A stretch of DNA of 64,000 nucleotides from an uncultured Bacteroidota bacterium (lineage in GTDB: Bacteria; Bacteroidota; Bacteroidia; Flavobacteriales; Flavobacteriaceae). This document shows, in pieces, positions 50,418-61,170 of the stretch (position 1 is its first letter; each line of letters begins with the position of its first letter). The notes under the pieces are model-generated. The model saw nothing but the letters and a program-made list of their open reading frames with translations, was not told the DNA's origin and did not search any database. The position numbers and the translations under genes were made by a program. Where the stretch lies: positions 310,001 to 374,000 of the forward strand of contig CAJWUI010000001.1 in assembly GCA_913047695.1 (NCBI GenBank), written 5' to 3'.

Positions 50418-51544
50418 TATAAATTCCCTTTAGTAGAAGGTAATATCATTTTGTCAGGGTCACGTTTTATAGCTTGTTTAATAGCTCTTGCAAAGGCTTT
50501 AAAAATAGCCTCTATTTTATGGTGTTCATTTTTACCCTCTGCTTTGATATTTAGATTAACCTTGGCCCCATCGCAAAAAGACTTAAAAAAATGCATAAAC
50601 ATCTCTGTAGGCATTTTACCAATCATTTCACGTTTAAATTCAGCTTCCCAAACAAGCCAGCTACGACCACCGAAATCTAGACTTACCTGTGCAAGACAGT
50701 CATCCATTGGCAAGCAAAAGCCATAACGTTCAATACCAATTTTTTCTGCTAAAGCAACACGAAAAGCCTCCCCTAGTGTTATTCCAGCATCTTCAATTGT
50801 GTGATGTTCATCTACATCTAAATCACCATTTATTTTAAGATCTAAATCTATACCACCATGACGGGCTAATTGATCAAGCATGTGATCAAAAAAACTAATC
50901 CCCGTATCAATACTGCTTTTGCCTACGCCATCAAGATTAAGGTTCATAATAATATCAGTTTCGTTTGTTTTCCTTTTCTTCATTACCGTCCTATCTTTTA
51001 ACTTTAAATGTGAATAAATCTCAGACCAAGAATTAGTTTTTAGAGATATAACCTCGTCAAAATCATTTTTTGTTTCCTCCTTAAGTTTTATGTTATCTAT
51101 GTTTATTAATATACCTTTTGAATTCAAATTTTTGGCTAATTCCATGTCTGATATTCGGTCGCCAATAACATAAGATTCAGACAAATTATACTCGCTATTA
51201 TCTAAAAAATTGGTTAACATACCAGTTCTAGGTTTTCTTGTTGCAGCATTATCTTTCGGAAAGCTTCTATCAATGAAAATTTCAGAGAATGTAACTCCCT
51301 CATTTTTAAAACTATTTAAAAGTTTATTATGAGCTGGCCAAAAAAATTCCTCCGGAAAACTTTTCGTACCTAATCCATCTTGATTAGTCACCATAACTAA
51401 CTCATAATCTAATTCTTTTGAGATTTTTCCTAGATAAGTAAAAACCTCAGGATAAAATTCAAGTTTTTCTAACGAATCAATTTGTTCATCATCAGGTTCA
51501 AGTACAAGAGTTCCATCACGGTCGATAAATAAAATTTTTTTCAT
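50417..51544 (-). CDS. hisB: bifunctional histidinol-phosphatase / imidazoleglycerol-phosphate dehydratase
   Basis: [65 protein letters not shown]. Confidence 0.97.
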   Translation of the reverse strand: MKKILFIDRDGTLVLEPDDEQIDSLEKLEFYPEVFTYLGKISKELDYELVMVTNQDGLGTKSFPEEFFWPAHNKLLNSFKNEGVTFSEIFIDRSFPKDNAATRKPRTGMLTNFLDNSEYNLSESYVIGDRISDMELAKNLNSKGILINIDNIKLKEETKNDFDEVISLKTNSWSEIYSHLKLKDRTVMKKRKTNETDIIMNLNLDGVGKSSIDTGISFFDHMLDQLARHGGIDLDLKINGDLDVDEHHTIEDAGITLGEAFRVALAEKIGIERYGFCLPMDDCLAQVSLDFGGRSWLVWEAEFKREMIGKMPTEMFMHFFKSFCDGAKVNLNIKAEGKNEHHKIEAIFKAFARAIKQAIKRDPDKMILPSTKGNL

Positions 51545-52590
51545 TTTCTATCAATATTATTCAAAACATCAATTAACCTCGTATTTTCCTCATTAAGACC
51601 AACTGTAATTCTTAACGTATTTTCACAATTCAAATTTTTGGATGAATTTCTAACAACAATACCATTATCAATGAGTTGCTGGTATCTTAAATTACTGTCA
51701 TCTACTTTAATAAATAGAAAATTCGCATCCGATTGATATACAGTAACAATAAAACTGATTTTTCTTAGAGCATTTTCTATTCTTTTTCTTTCTTTGAGTA
51801 TAATTTTCACTTGTTTTTTAATTAAATTTTGTTCCCCTAACCTTACTAAGGCAGCAGATTGTGTAAGGGAATTTAAATTATAAGGTGCTTTAATCTTATT
51901 CATATAAGCGATAAGTTTGGAGTTTGCAAAAGTCATTCCTAATCTTGCACCCGCCATACCTTGGCCTTTTGAAAAGGTTTGACAAACAATAAGATTTGAG
52001 TATTTTTTGATTGAATCTACAAAAGATGAAGAATTTGAGAACTCAATGTAGGCTTCATCTACAACAACAAGTCCACTAAAATTTTGAATAATTTTTATTA
52101 TTGATTTTAATTTGAAGTTGTTAGCTGTAGGATTATTAGGTGTAGGGATAAAGATAATTTTTGAATTTTTGTTAGATTTTTCCAAAACTAATTGAGTATC
52201 AATTTGAAACGAGTTGTCTAAGGGTACTTCTTTAACTTCAACACCTTGAACACGAGCTGAAACTTTATACATTCCAAAAGTTGGGGGAAGAGTTATTATA
52301 TTATCTATTCCAGGTTCACAAAAAGCCATTATTAATTGTGATATAGATTCGTCACTCCCGTTGCTGAGATAAATTTGATTTTCATTAACATTTTTCCAAT
52401 TTGCAATGCAATTTTTCAATTTTATTTGCATGGGATCTGGGTATCTATTAAAACTGGAGGTAAAAGGATTTTCATTTGCGTCCAAAAGAATCATTTTCAC
52501 TCCTTGATTAACATATTCTTCTCTGGCAGATCGATAAGGTATCAGATCAATTAGATTTTTTCGAAAAAACCGATCAACTTTATTTTTCAT
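51541..52590 (-). CDS. hisC: histidinol-phosphate aminotransferase
   Basis: [46 protein letters not shown]. Confidence 0.96.
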   Translation of the reverse strand: MKNKVDRFFRKNLIDLIPYRSAREEYVNQGVKMILLDANENPFTSSFNRYPDPMQIKLKNCIANWKNVNENQIYLSNGSDESISQLIMAFCEPGIDNIITLPPTFGMYKVSARVQGVEVKEVPLDNSFQIDTQLVLEKSNKNSKIIFIPTPNNPTANNFKLKSIIKIIQNFSGLVVVDEAYIEFSNSSSFVDSIKKYSNLIVCQTFSKGQGMAGARLGMTFANSKLIAYMNKIKAPYNLNSLTQSAALVRLGEQNLIKKQVKIILKERKRIENALRKISFIVTVYQSDANFLFIKVDDSNLRYQQLIDNGIVVRNSSKNLNCENTLRITVGLNEENTRLIDVLNNIDRK

Positions 52591-53872
52591 CTCCCAATTT
52601 TTTTAATCTAACGCTAACAGCATTTTTATGTGCCTGTAATCCTTCTGCATCAGCCATTAATTCAATTGTTTCACCCAAAAGCTGGATTCCTTTTTTACTT
52701 ATTTTTTGAAATGTTACAGATTTAGTAAAACTATCCAAATTTACTCCGCTGTATTGTTTTGAATAACCATTTGTAGGCAAAGTGTGATTAGTTCCTGATG
52801 CGTAATCACCAGCACTTTCAGGGGTGTAATTACCAATAAAAACCGATCCCGCATTTTTTACATTTTTAATATAGTAATCCTCATTCTTAACACATATAAT
52901 GTAGTGTTCAGGACCATATTCATTAATAAAATCTACAGCACTTTTATCATTATCAAATATTATTGCCTTAGAATTTAAAAGAGCATTTTTAACTATATCA
53001 TTTCGCGGTAACTCATCTATTTGATAAGTAATTGATTGATTTACTTTCTCTACAAAATCTTTTTTTGTACTCACCAAAACTACCTGGCTGTCGAGTCCGT
53101 GTTCTGCTTGAGATAAAAGGTCCGAAGCTACAAAATCAGGATCTGCAGTATCATCGGCTGCTACCAATAATTCGCTGGGACCTGCCGGCATATCAATTGA
53201 AACACTGTAACGAGTTGCAAATTGCTTTGCAGAGGTGACATATTGATTGCCAGGACCGAAAATTTTATAAACTTTAGGTATACTTTCAGTACCAAATGTC
53301 ATTGCAGCAATAGCTTGAATTCCTCCAACTTTAAAAATTTTATCAATTCCACAGAGTGAAGCCGTAAAAAGGACTTCATCAGAGATTTTACCATATAAAT
53401 TGGGTGGAGAGCACAAAATTATTTCTTCACAACCAGCAATCTTTGCGGGAGTAGCTAACATTAATATTGTCGAAAATAAAGGCGCAGATCCACTAGGAAT
53501 ATAAAGTCCAATTTTTTCTATTGGCAATTTTTCTTGCCAGCAAATTACGCCTTCTTGAGTTTCAACCTGAATTTTGTTTGTTTTTTGTGCCTTATGAAAA
53601 GTATAGATATTATCCTTTGCATTTTGAATTGCATTTTTAAGATTCTTGGGGATATTTCTAATTGCTTTTGAAATTTCATTATCATTTACAGCAAATTCTT
53701 TAAGCTCGAATTTGTCAAATTGTTTCGCATAATTTAATAATGCTTCATCACCATGATTTCTGATATTTTCAAAAACTTCATTAACCAGTACCTGGTGATC
53801 ATCCAAAGAAAAAGTAGGTCGCTGAATAAGGGCCTTCCAAGTAGGTTTTGAGGGGTTATTAAATTGATTCAT
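52580..53872 (-). CDS. hisD: histidinol dehydrogenase
   Basis: IGLYIPSGSAPLFSTILMLATPAKIAGC; KIFGPGNQYVTSAKQF; MPAGPSELLVAADD; start placed at ATG 53872, giving a TGATG overlap with hisG. Confidence 0.96.
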   Translation of the reverse strand: MNQFNNPSKPTWKALIQRPTFSLDDHQVLVNEVFENIRNHGDEALLNYAKQFDKFELKEFAVNDNEISKAIRNIPKNLKNAIQNAKDNIYTFHKAQKTNKIQVETQEGVICWQEKLPIEKIGLYIPSGSAPLFSTILMLATPAKIAGCEEIILCSPPNLYGKISDEVLFTASLCGIDKIFKVGGIQAIAAMTFGTESIPKVYKIFGPGNQYVTSAKQFATRYSVSIDMPAGPSELLVAADDTADPDFVASDLLSQAEHGLDSQVVLVSTKKDFVEKVNQSITYQIDELPRNDIVKNALLNSKAIIFDNDKSAVDFINEYGPEHYIICVKNEDYYIKNVKNAGSVFIGNYTPESAGDYASGTNHTLPTNGYSKQYSGVNLDSFTKSVTFQKISKKGIQLLGETIELMADAEGLQAHKNAVSVRLKKLGDEK

Positions 53873-54723
53873 CACAAAACCATCTTTTCTATTGGACATA
53901 CTAATATGTCTTCTGCACCAGCCTCTTTCAATTGATCGATAACTTCCCAAAAATCCTCATCATTTATAACTGAATGTAATGAGCTCCAACCCTCCACAGC
54001 TAAAGGTAAAACAGTAGGGCTTTTCAAAACTGGAAGTATAGAACTGACAGATTTAATTTTATTATTGGGAGCATTAAGTAAAATGTACTTTGATTTTTTA
54101 GCCCTTAAAACAGATTGAACTCTGAATTGAAATTTCTCTATATAACTCAATTTTTCATTGTTCAATTTATTACCCTTTACAAGAACAGCTTGAGAGTCAC
54201 TAATTTTAATAACTTCTTTAAGGTTATTTTTAAATAGTGTACTACCAGTTGACACAATATCACATATTGCGTCAGCCAAACCAATATTAGGTGCTATTTC
54301 AACTGATCCATTAATGATGTGTAAATCAGCCTTAATTTTATTTTTCTTTAAAAAAGAATTTACTGTGTTTGGATAAGATGTAGCAATACGCTTTCCATCC
54401 AAGTCGTGAATCCCATTGAATTGGAAATTATTAGGGACGGCAATAGCTGTACGGCAGGATGAGAAACCAAGTCTTTCAATAACTTTTAAATCAACTTCTT
54501 TCTCTTTAAGAAGGTTTTCACCTACTATGGCTAGATCTACCACACCATCTATAAGATATTGAGGAATATCACTATTACGTAAAAAGAAAATTTCAATTGG
54601 AAAGTTACGTGCCGATACCTTCAATTGATTTTCACCATTTTCAATTGAAATTCCACAATCCGATAACAAATTCAAAGATCCTTTATTTAGCCTTCCTGAT
54701 TTTTGTATAGCAAGTCGTATCAT
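53872..54723 (-). CDS. hisG: ATP phosphoribosyltransferase
   Basis: MIRLAIQKSGRLNKGSLNLLSDCGI; VDLAIVGENLLKE; ADAICDIVSTGSTLFKNNLKEV. Confidence 0.97.
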   Translation of the reverse strand: MIRLAIQKSGRLNKGSLNLLSDCGISIENGENQLKVSARNFPIEIFFLRNSDIPQYLIDGVVDLAIVGENLLKEKEVDLKVIERLGFSSCRTAIAVPNNFQFNGIHDLDGKRIATSYPNTVNSFLKKNKIKADLHIINGSVEIAPNIGLADAICDIVSTGSTLFKNNLKEVIKISDSQAVLVKGNKLNNEKLSYIEKFQFRVQSVLRAKKSKYILLNAPNNKIKSVSSILPVLKSPTVLPLAVEGWSSLHSVINDEDFWEVIDQLKEAGAEDILVCPIEKMVL

Positions 54724-54738
54724 AATATTTAAATTAAA

Positions 54739-54766
54739 AAACCCGTTTGATTTCTCAAACGGGTTT
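54739..54766 (-). terminator. intrinsic terminator (attenuator) in the hisG leader
   Basis: Minus strand AAACCCGTTTGA-GAAA-TCAAACGGGTTT followed by TTTT; 12-bp perfect stem, GAAA tetraloop, 15 nt upstream of hisG ATG. Confidence 0.9.
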
Positions 54767-54805
54767 AAATTATTTCATAGACAAATTATCTACTTCTCGT
54801 TTGAG
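54754..54805 (-). promoter_or_regulatory. candidate antiterminator pairing of the his attenuator
   Basis: Minus-strand CTCAAACG (54805..54798) is exactly complementary to CGTTTGAG (54761..54754), the 5' arm of the terminator. Confidence 0.7.
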
Positions 54806-54846
54806 CAGTTTTCAAATTGGTGAATATGATGTAACAATGTTTTCAT
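54790..54846 (-). CDS. candidate his operon leader peptide MKTLLHHIHQFENCSNEK
   Basis: ATG AAA ACA TTG TTA CAT CAT ATT CAC CAA TTT GAA AAC TGC TCA AAC GAG AAG TAG; 3 His in 4 codons; directly upstream of the terminator before hisG. Confidence 0.78.
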   Translation of the reverse strand: MKTLLHHIHQFENCSNEK

Positions 54847-54853
54847 TAAAGTG

Positions 54854-54861
54854 CAAATATA
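54854..54861 (-). promoter_or_regulatory. candidate Bacteroidota -7 box (TATATTTG) of the his operon
   Basis: Matches TAnnTTTG; 7 nt between box and leader ATG; no convincing -33 TTTG at consensus spacing. Confidence 0.5.
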
Positions 54862-54888
54862 TTTATTTTTTTCAAATTTCGAATATAT

Positions 54889-55707
54889 TTATTGATTACC
54901 TAATATTATTGGTAGACCATCTTTCCCACTTCCGATAATGATAACCTTTGAATTTGCTGATTCTGACAACTTTGTTGTAGCTTCAATTCCTTTTTCTTGG
55001 AGAATCTTTTGAGTTAATGAAGCACTTAAAATTCTGTTAGCTGTAGCTTTTCCTTCAGCATCAATTCTTTGACGTTCAGCCTCTTGCTTTGCCTTTTCAA
55101 TTCGAAATTCATATTCTAAAGCCTCTTGTTCTTGACGTAATTTTCTTTCGATGGCTTCTTTAATGGCAACTGGAAGGGTAACATCTCTAACAAGAACTGC
55201 ATTTAATTGAATATGCTGAGACTCAACATTTTTTTGAGTCTCTTCAAATATTTCATTTTGAATAGCATCTCGTTTTGTCGAATAAAGCTGCTCTGGTGTG
55301 TAACGACCAACAACAGATCTCGCAACAGCCCTAATTTGAGGGATTAAAACAATATTTACGTAGTTTTCACCTTTAGTTTTATGGAGCAATCCCAGCTCAC
55401 TGTATTTTGGTTGATACAAAACAGAAACGTCAAGTGAAATTTCTAATCCATTTGAAGAAAGCACTTGCATGTTTCCTTCAAAAAATTCTTGTTGTTTCAC
55501 ATTGTAAATGAAAACCTTATTCCATGGAGCTATAATATGGAATCCTTCGCCAAGTGGTGCTTGATCAGTAACTACTCCTCCTCCAAAAGTCTTAAAAAGA
55601 ACACCCGCTTCTCCATAACCAATATTAATTGATGATTTTGAAATAAATATAAGTAGAACGACAACCAATAAAATTACTGGTAATCCAATTTTAGGTAATT
55701 TTTGCAT
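54889..55707 (-). CDS. prohibitin/SPFH (band 7) family membrane protein
   Basis: N-terminal TM; GEAGVLFKTFGGGVVTDQAPLGEGFHIIAPWNKVFIYNVKQQEF; long EAERQRIDAEGKA helix. Confidence 0.93.
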   Translation of the reverse strand: MQKLPKIGLPVILLVVVLLIFISKSSINIGYGEAGVLFKTFGGGVVTDQAPLGEGFHIIAPWNKVFIYNVKQQEFFEGNMQVLSSNGLEISLDVSVLYQPKYSELGLLHKTKGENYVNIVLIPQIRAVARSVVGRYTPEQLYSTKRDAIQNEIFEETQKNVESQHIQLNAVLVRDVTLPVAIKEAIERKLRQEQEALEYEFRIEKAKQEAERQRIDAEGKATANRILSASLTQKILQEKGIEATTKLSESANSKVIIIGSGKDGLPIILGNQ

Positions 55708-55718
55708 AATTTTTTTTT

Positions 55719-56468
55719 TTAAGTTAACATACCTCCATCTACATGAAGAACTTGTCCTGTAATATAATTTGATAAATCAGATGCCAAAAATACACATGCA
55801 TTTGCAACATCGTATGGTTTTCCACCTCTTTTTAGTGGAATTCCGTCTCTCCATCCTTGGACAACATCCTCGGGAAGTTTTTCTGTCATTTCAGTTTCTA
55901 TGAAACCGGGTGCAACAACATTTGATCTAATATTTCTAGATCCAAGTTCTAGTGCTATTGATTTTGAGAAACCTATTATACCTGCTTTTGAAGCTGCATA
56001 GTTAGATTGACCAGCATTTCCTTTAACTCCAACAACGGAGCTCATATGTATTAGAGAACCTTTTCTTTGTTTTAAAAGTGGTCTCTGAATAGCTTTTGTC
56101 AGATTAAAAACCGATTTTAAATTAATATTTAAGACTTTATCAAAGTCTTCTTCACCCATTCGCATAAGCAGATTGTCTTTTGTTATTCCTGCATTATTTA
56201 CTAATATGTCGATATTACCAAAATCATTTAATACATCACTAATCAAATTTTGAGCTTCATTAAAATCAGCAGCATTACTTTGATATGCTTTTACCTTACA
56301 TTCTTTATTTTCTAATTTGTTTACTAATTTTTCTGCTTCACCCCTACTGGAGTTATATGTAATAGCTACAGAACATCCATTTTCAACAAAAACTTCTGCA
56401 ATACCCTTTCCGATACCTCTACTTCCCCCTGTGATAATTGCAACTTTTTTTTCCAGTAATCTCATCAT
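55719..56468 (-). CDS. fabG: 3-oxoacyl-[ACP] reductase
   Basis: KVAIITGGSRGIGKGIAEVF; ILVNNAGITKDNLLMRM; SNYAASKAGIIGFSKS; GFIETEMTEKLPE. Confidence 0.96.
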   Translation of the reverse strand: MMRLLEKKVAIITGGSRGIGKGIAEVFVENGCSVAITYNSSRGEAEKLVNKLENKECKVKAYQSNAADFNEAQNLISDVLNDFGNIDILVNNAGITKDNLLMRMGEEDFDKVLNINLKSVFNLTKAIQRPLLKQRKGSLIHMSSVVGVKGNAGQSNYAASKAGIIGFSKSIALELGSRNIRSNVVAPGFIETEMTEKLPEDVVQGWRDGIPLKRGGKPYDVANACVFLASDLSNYITGQVLHVDGGMLT

Positions 56469-56470
56469 AA

Positions 56471-57346
56471 TTATTTAGAGAGTATTTCAGCAACTTTTGA
56501 GCCAATTAGGGCAGGAGAATCAACAACATGAATTCCACACTCACGCATAATTCTCTTTTTCGCTTCAGCAGTATCATTAGATCCTCCAACAATAGCCCCT
56601 GCGTGACCCATTGTTCTTCCCTTAGGAGCGGTTTCACCTGCTATAAAACCTACTACTGGTTTTTTATTTCCAGAGAATTTAATCCAATTTGCAGCATCAG
56701 CTTCAAGTTGACCTCCTATTTCACCTATCATAACAATACAGTCTGTTTCTTCATCATTCATAAACAATTCAACAGCATCTTTAGTAGTAGTTCCAATTAT
56801 GGGGTCACCTCCTATTCCAATAGCTGTTGAAACTCCTAAACCCTGGCTGACCACTTGATCAGAAGCTTCATATGTAAGTGTACCCGATTTAGAAACAATT
56901 CCTACTTTACCTCTTTTAAATACAAAACCAGGCATAATACCAACCTTAGCTTCACCTGGTGTTATTACACCAGGACAATTCGGACCTATCAGTGTTGATC
57001 CTTTTGATTTAACATATTGAAATGCTTTAGTCATGTCGTTAACCGGTATTCCCTCTGTAATTGCAATAATCACCTTAATTCCAGCTTCTGCAGCCTCCAT
57101 AATTGCATCTGCAGCAAATGCTGGAGGAACAAAAATTATTGAAGTATCTGCACCAATTTTATCTACAGCTTCTGCAACTGAATTAAATACAGGCTTATCA
57201 AGATGTGTTTGTCCACCTTTTCCTGGAGTTACACCTCCAACTATATTAGTACCATATTCAATCATTTGAGTTGAATGAAATGTTCCTTCACTTCCTGTAA
57301 ATCCTTGTACAATTATTTTAGAATTCTTATCTACGAGTACACTCAT
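56471..57346 (-). CDS. sucD: succinate-CoA ligase subunit alpha
   Basis: [63 protein letters not shown]. Confidence 0.98.
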   Translation of the reverse strand: MSVLVDKNSKIIVQGFTGSEGTFHSTQMIEYGTNIVGGVTPGKGGQTHLDKPVFNSVAEAVDKIGADTSIIFVPPAFAADAIMEAAEAGIKVIIAITEGIPVNDMTKAFQYVKSKGSTLIGPNCPGVITPGEAKVGIMPGFVFKRGKVGIVSKSGTLTYEASDQVVSQGLGVSTAIGIGGDPIIGTTTKDAVELFMNDEETDCIVMIGEIGGQLEADAANWIKFSGNKKPVVGFIAGETAPKGRTMGHAGAIVGGSNDTAEAKKRIMRECGIHVVDSPALIGSKVAEILSK

Positions 57347-57368
57347 CTTTATTTTTTATTAAAGCAGT

Positions 57369-57938
57369 TTAATTGGTCTTAATTCTTTCAATATATTGTC
57401 CTTTTTCAGTGTCAACTTTAATTTTATCTCCTTCATTAATAAACAATGGTACATTTACAATTGCTCCTGTTTCTACTCTAGCAGGTTTTGTAGCATTAGT
57501 AGCGGTATTACCCTTTAAACCTGGCTCTGTATGTTTTATCTCTAATATTACACTTGCTGGCATTTCTGCAGATAAAGGGGTATTATCTTCAGTATTAATT
57601 GATATTGAAACCATTTCTCCCTCCTTCATTAATTCTGCATTATCTATAATAGTTTTATTTAAACTTATCTGGTTATAATCCGCAACATTCATAAAGTGAT
57701 ATTCGTCATTGTCGTTATACAAAAACTGATACTTATGTGTTTCAACTCTTATATCTTCAATCTTATGTCCCGCAGAAAAAGTATTATCTAAAACTTTACC
57801 GTTGGTGACACTTTTAAGCTTAGTTCTGACGAAAGCTGGTCCTTTTCCAGGTTTTACGTGTAAAAAATCTACAATTTTGTAAATATCATTATTGTATCTA
57901 ATACAAAGTCCTTTTCTAATGTCTGATGTGGTAGCCAT
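57369..57938 (-). CDS. efp: translation elongation factor P
   Basis: DIRKGLCIRYNNDIYKIVDFLHVKPGKGPAFVRTKLKSVTNGKVLDNTFSAG. Confidence 0.98.
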   Translation of the reverse strand: MATTSDIRKGLCIRYNNDIYKIVDFLHVKPGKGPAFVRTKLKSVTNGKVLDNTFSAGHKIEDIRVETHKYQFLYNDNDEYHFMNVADYNQISLNKTIIDNAELMKEGEMVSISINTEDNTPLSAEMPASVILEIKHTEPGLKGNTATNATKPARVETGAIVNVPLFINEGDKIKVDTEKGQYIERIKTN

Positions 57939-57955
57939 GTAAGAGTAAAATTAAT

Positions 57956-58741
57956 CTATTTAGATATACTTTTTAAAATTCCCAGTCTAGATTTCTTCAA
58001 AAAAGTAATAATTATATTTTTTTCAATACTTGCAGTAAAATTTTTCTCAATTGCTTCTAAGGCCTGAGTTGTATTTTTTTTGCTATTGTAAATTATACGA
58101 TAAATCATTTCAATATTTTTGATTTGATCTGTTGAAAAATTATTTCGTTTTAGTCCAATAGAATTAATGCCAAGAAAAACAAGTGGATCCTTTCCGCTTT
58201 TTACGTATGGAGGAATATCTTTTCTAACCTTTGAACCTCCAGCAACAAATGAAAATTCACCAACGGAGCAGAATTGTTGAATGGCAGTAAGACCGGATAA
58301 TACAGTTCCTCTACCAATGCTAACATGACCAGCAAGTGTAGTATTATTCGATAATATAGAATAATCTCCAATCGAACAATCGTGGGCAATATGACAGTAA
58401 GCCATTATTAAGCAATTTGATCCAACCTTTGTTATTCCGAGGGCAGCTGTTCCACGATTTATAGTGACACATTCTCTTATTGTAGTATAATTTCCAATTT
58501 GAACTATAGATGATTCATTATTAAATTTCAAATCTTGAGGTATTGCACTTATAACAGCACCAGGAAAAACTTTGCAAAAACTACCTATTCTTGCACCTTC
58601 CATTATGGTTACATTAGGACCAATCCATGTGCCTTCGCCAATTTCGACATCTTTATAGATTGTAGTAAATGGTTCGATTATTACATTACTTCCAATTTTT
58701 GCCTCAGGATGAATCGAAGTTAAATTTTGATATGTAATCAT
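57956..58741 (-). CDS. lpxA: acyl-ACP--UDP-N-acetylglucosamine O-acyltransferase
   Basis: Hexapeptide repeats; IHPEAKIGSNVIIEPFTTIYKDVEIGEGTWIGPNVTIMEGARIG; CHIAHDCSIGDY. Confidence 0.95.
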   Translation of the reverse strand: MITYQNLTSIHPEAKIGSNVIIEPFTTIYKDVEIGEGTWIGPNVTIMEGARIGSFCKVFPGAVISAIPQDLKFNNESSIVQIGNYTTIRECVTINRGTAALGITKVGSNCLIMAYCHIAHDCSIGDYSILSNNTTLAGHVSIGRGTVLSGLTAIQQFCSVGEFSFVAGGSKVRKDIPPYVKSGKDPLVFLGINSIGLKRNNFSTDQIKNIEMIYRIIYNSKKNTTQALEAIEKNFTASIEKNIIITFLKKSRLGILKSISK

Positions 58742-58748
58742 AATATTA

Positions 58749-60149
58749 TCACTTTCGCTTTGATATTTGGGCCATTAGGTCACCCTCACTAACAATTTGT
58801 CCATTTACAAAGGCATAACCTCTCATATTACATATCCCCCTCCTTATAGGTGTAATTAAATCCAATTTAAAAATTAATGTATCGCCTGGATAGACAGGAC
58901 GTTTAAATTTAAAATTATCAATTTTCATAAAAAAAGTTAGGTAATTCTCAGGATCTGGAACAGTACTTAATACAAGAACTCCACCAGCTTGGGCCATAGA
59001 CTCAATCTGCAACACACCTGGCATTACTGGTGCGCCGGGAAAATGTCCTTCAAAAAATGTCTCATTCATAGTAACGTTTTTCAATCCAACAACATAATTT
59101 TCAGTAAGTTCTAGGATTTTGTCAACCAATAGAAAAGGTGGTCTATGTGGAAGTATTTCCATGATCTTTAGTGTGTCCATTAAAGGGGGCTTAGTAAGAT
59201 CTATGGATGGCGCATTGTTCTTTATTTTGTTTTTTATTAATGAACTTATTTGCTTTGCAAAATCTGTGTTTATTTTGTGTCCTGGTTTTGTTGCTATAAT
59301 TCTCCCTTGTATTGGCATTCCAACTAATGCTAGGTCACCCAAAAGATCAAGTAACTTATGACGCGCAGCCTCGTTTGGATAATTAAGAGTTAGATTATTT
59401 AAAATCCCTTCTTTTGATACGGATATTTCCTTTTTTCCATTTATTCTTTTTAACAAATCCTTGTCACCTTTAGTCAGAGGGTAATCAACATAGATAACAG
59501 AATTATTTATATCACCCCCGTTTATTAGACCTAATTCATGCAGACCTTTAAGTTCGTGTAAAAAACCAAATGTTCTTGCTGAAGCTATTTGACTATTAAA
59601 ATTATCAATTGAATTAAGTACAGCATTTTGAGAACCAAGTGCTTTTGATTCATAATCAATCATTACCGAAATTGAAAACTCTTCATCAGGTACAATAATA
59701 ATTTCACTTCCTGTAGAGTCATCCATTATTTTTAAGTTTTCTTCAACCACAAAAACACCTTGAAGTGATTCCTGTTTTTTTATGCCAGCACTTATTATTG
59801 CATCTGTAAAAACCTTAGAAGATCCATCCATGATTGGAATCTCAGGCCCATCTACAACAATTAAACAGTTATTTATTTCACAACCAACCAGGGCTGCTAA
59901 GAGATGCTCTATTGTTTTTACTTCACTCTCACCTTTTGCTATCGTTGTACATCTTTCTGTTTGGGTTACAAAATTTACTAGTGCCGGTATTTTTTTACCT
60001 GGATCGATGTCGCTTCGAACAAAATTAAAACCACTGTTTTCTTCAGCTGGCTTTAACGTAAGATTTATTTCAGAACCGGTATGCAATCCAATCCCATTAA
60101 ATTTTATCTCTTTTTTTATTGTATTCTGTATTTTATTCCTTTGAATCAT
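58749..60149 (-). CDS. lpxC/fabZ: bifunctional UDP-3-O-acyl-GlcNAc deacetylase / 3-hydroxyacyl-ACP dehydratase
   Basis: QNTIKKEIKFNGIGLHTGSEINLTLKPA (LpxC) plus ILPHRPPFLLVDKILEL...EGHFPGAPVMPGVLQIESMAQAGG (FabZ). Confidence 0.97.
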   Translation of the reverse strand: MIQRNKIQNTIKKEIKFNGIGLHTGSEINLTLKPAEENSGFNFVRSDIDPGKKIPALVNFVTQTERCTTIAKGESEVKTIEHLLAALVGCEINNCLIVVDGPEIPIMDGSSKVFTDAIISAGIKKQESLQGVFVVEENLKIMDDSTGSEIIIVPDEEFSISVMIDYESKALGSQNAVLNSIDNFNSQIASARTFGFLHELKGLHELGLINGGDINNSVIYVDYPLTKGDKDLLKRINGKKEISVSKEGILNNLTLNYPNEAARHKLLDLLGDLALVGMPIQGRIIATKPGHKINTDFAKQISSLIKNKIKNNAPSIDLTKPPLMDTLKIMEILPHRPPFLLVDKILELTENYVVGLKNVTMNETFFEGHFPGAPVMPGVLQIESMAQAGGVLVLSTVPDPENYLTFFMKIDNFKFKRPVYPGDTLIFKLDLITPIRRGICNMRGYAFVNGQIVSEGDLMAQISKRK

Positions 60150-60153
60150 TTAT

Positions 60154-61170
60154 TTATTTTTTTTCAAGCTCTCTAATTCGAGATTCAAAATTTGGCAAAT
60201 TTTTAAATATTGAATAGGATTTGTAAAATGACCTAAAGTCAATTGCTGGAGTACCTTGAATGGTATCCTTACTTGCAACATCATTTATAACACCTGTTTG
60301 GCCTTGTATTTGAACATCATCTCCTATTGTTAAATGACCAATAATTCCCACTTGTCCACCAATTTTACACCTAGAACCTATTTTTGAAGAACCGGCTATA
60401 CCAGTTTGAGCAGCAATAACAGTATCAGAACCAATCTCGACGTTATGAGCTATTTGAATGAGATTATCCAGCTTAACCCCTTTGCCTATTATTGTTGATC
60501 CCAAAGTAGCGCGATCAATTGTTGTATTTGCACCAATCTCAACATTATCTTTAATCACTACATTGCCTAGTTGAGGTGTTTTTGAGTATTTTCCATCCTT
60601 ATTCTTATTGAAACCAAACCCTTCTGAACCAATAATTGCTCCAGCTTGTATTATGCAGTGCTTTCCAATCTCAGTTTGGTCAAGAATTATAACTCCAGAA
60701 TAAATTTTTGTGTTTTGACAAATAACCACATTAGAACCAATGGCTGAATTTGCATTAATAAATACCCCCTTTTTGATTATGGTTGATTCTCCTATTGAGA
60801 CATTTGGGCCTATATATACATCCTCATCAATACTGGTACTGGGGTGAATTGATGAAGTTGAGTGAATTCCATAAGTTATTTTTTCTTTGTCTTGAGAAAA
60901 ATCTGCAAGAAGTTTTGAAAAAGCCGCATATGGGTCTTTAACTCTAATAAATGTTGTCTCCGAATTAGTTACTGCTTTAAATTCATTAGAAATCAGTATA
61001 GCACTTGCTCTAGTGTTTTTTAAAAAAGATATATACTTTGGATTTGCTAAAAAAGAAATAGATCCTTTTCGGGCCTCTTCTATTTTAGAAAGTTTATTTA
61101 ATTGGACTTGTCCATTACCCTCTACTCTACCGTTGAGTTTTTTTGCAATCTCTATAGCTGTAGAATTCAT
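60154..61170 (-). CDS. lpxD: UDP-3-O-(3-hydroxyacyl)glucosamine N-acyltransferase
   Basis: [45 protein letters not shown]; hexapeptide repeats; start placed at 61170. Confidence 0.96.
   Translation of the reverse strand: MNSTAIEIAKKLNGRVEGNGQVQLNKLSKIEEARKGSISFLANPKYISFLKNTRASAILISNEFKAVTNSETTFIRVKDPYAAFSKLLADFSQDKEKITYGIHSTSSIHPSTSIDEDVYIGPNVSIGESTIIKKGVFINANSAIGSNVVICQNTKIYSGVIILDQTEIGKHCIIQAGAIIGSEGFGFNKNKDGKYSKTPQLGNVVIKDNVEIGANTTIDRATLGSTIIGKGVKLDNLIQIAHNVEIGSDTVIAAQTGIAGSSKIGSRCKIGGQVGIIGHLTIGDDVQIQGQTGVINDVASKDTIQGTPAIDFRSFYKSYSIFKNLPNFESRIRELEKK

Noticed and set aside
53873-53950. N-terminal extension of the hisD ORF (MGSYRSIERGWCRRHISMSNRKDGFV)
   Set aside because: Overlaps conserved hisG coding sequence; the TGATG junction at 53872 is the more plausible hisD start.
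54747-54938. 63-aa plus-strand ORF (MISQTGLNYFIDKL...)
   Set aside because: Antisense to the his leader and terminator; composition arises from the hairpin and AT-rich DNA; no family resemblance.
59782-60144. 120-aa plus-strand ORF antisense to lpxC-fabZ
   Set aside because: Opposite strand of a strongly conserved enzyme; no recognisable domain.
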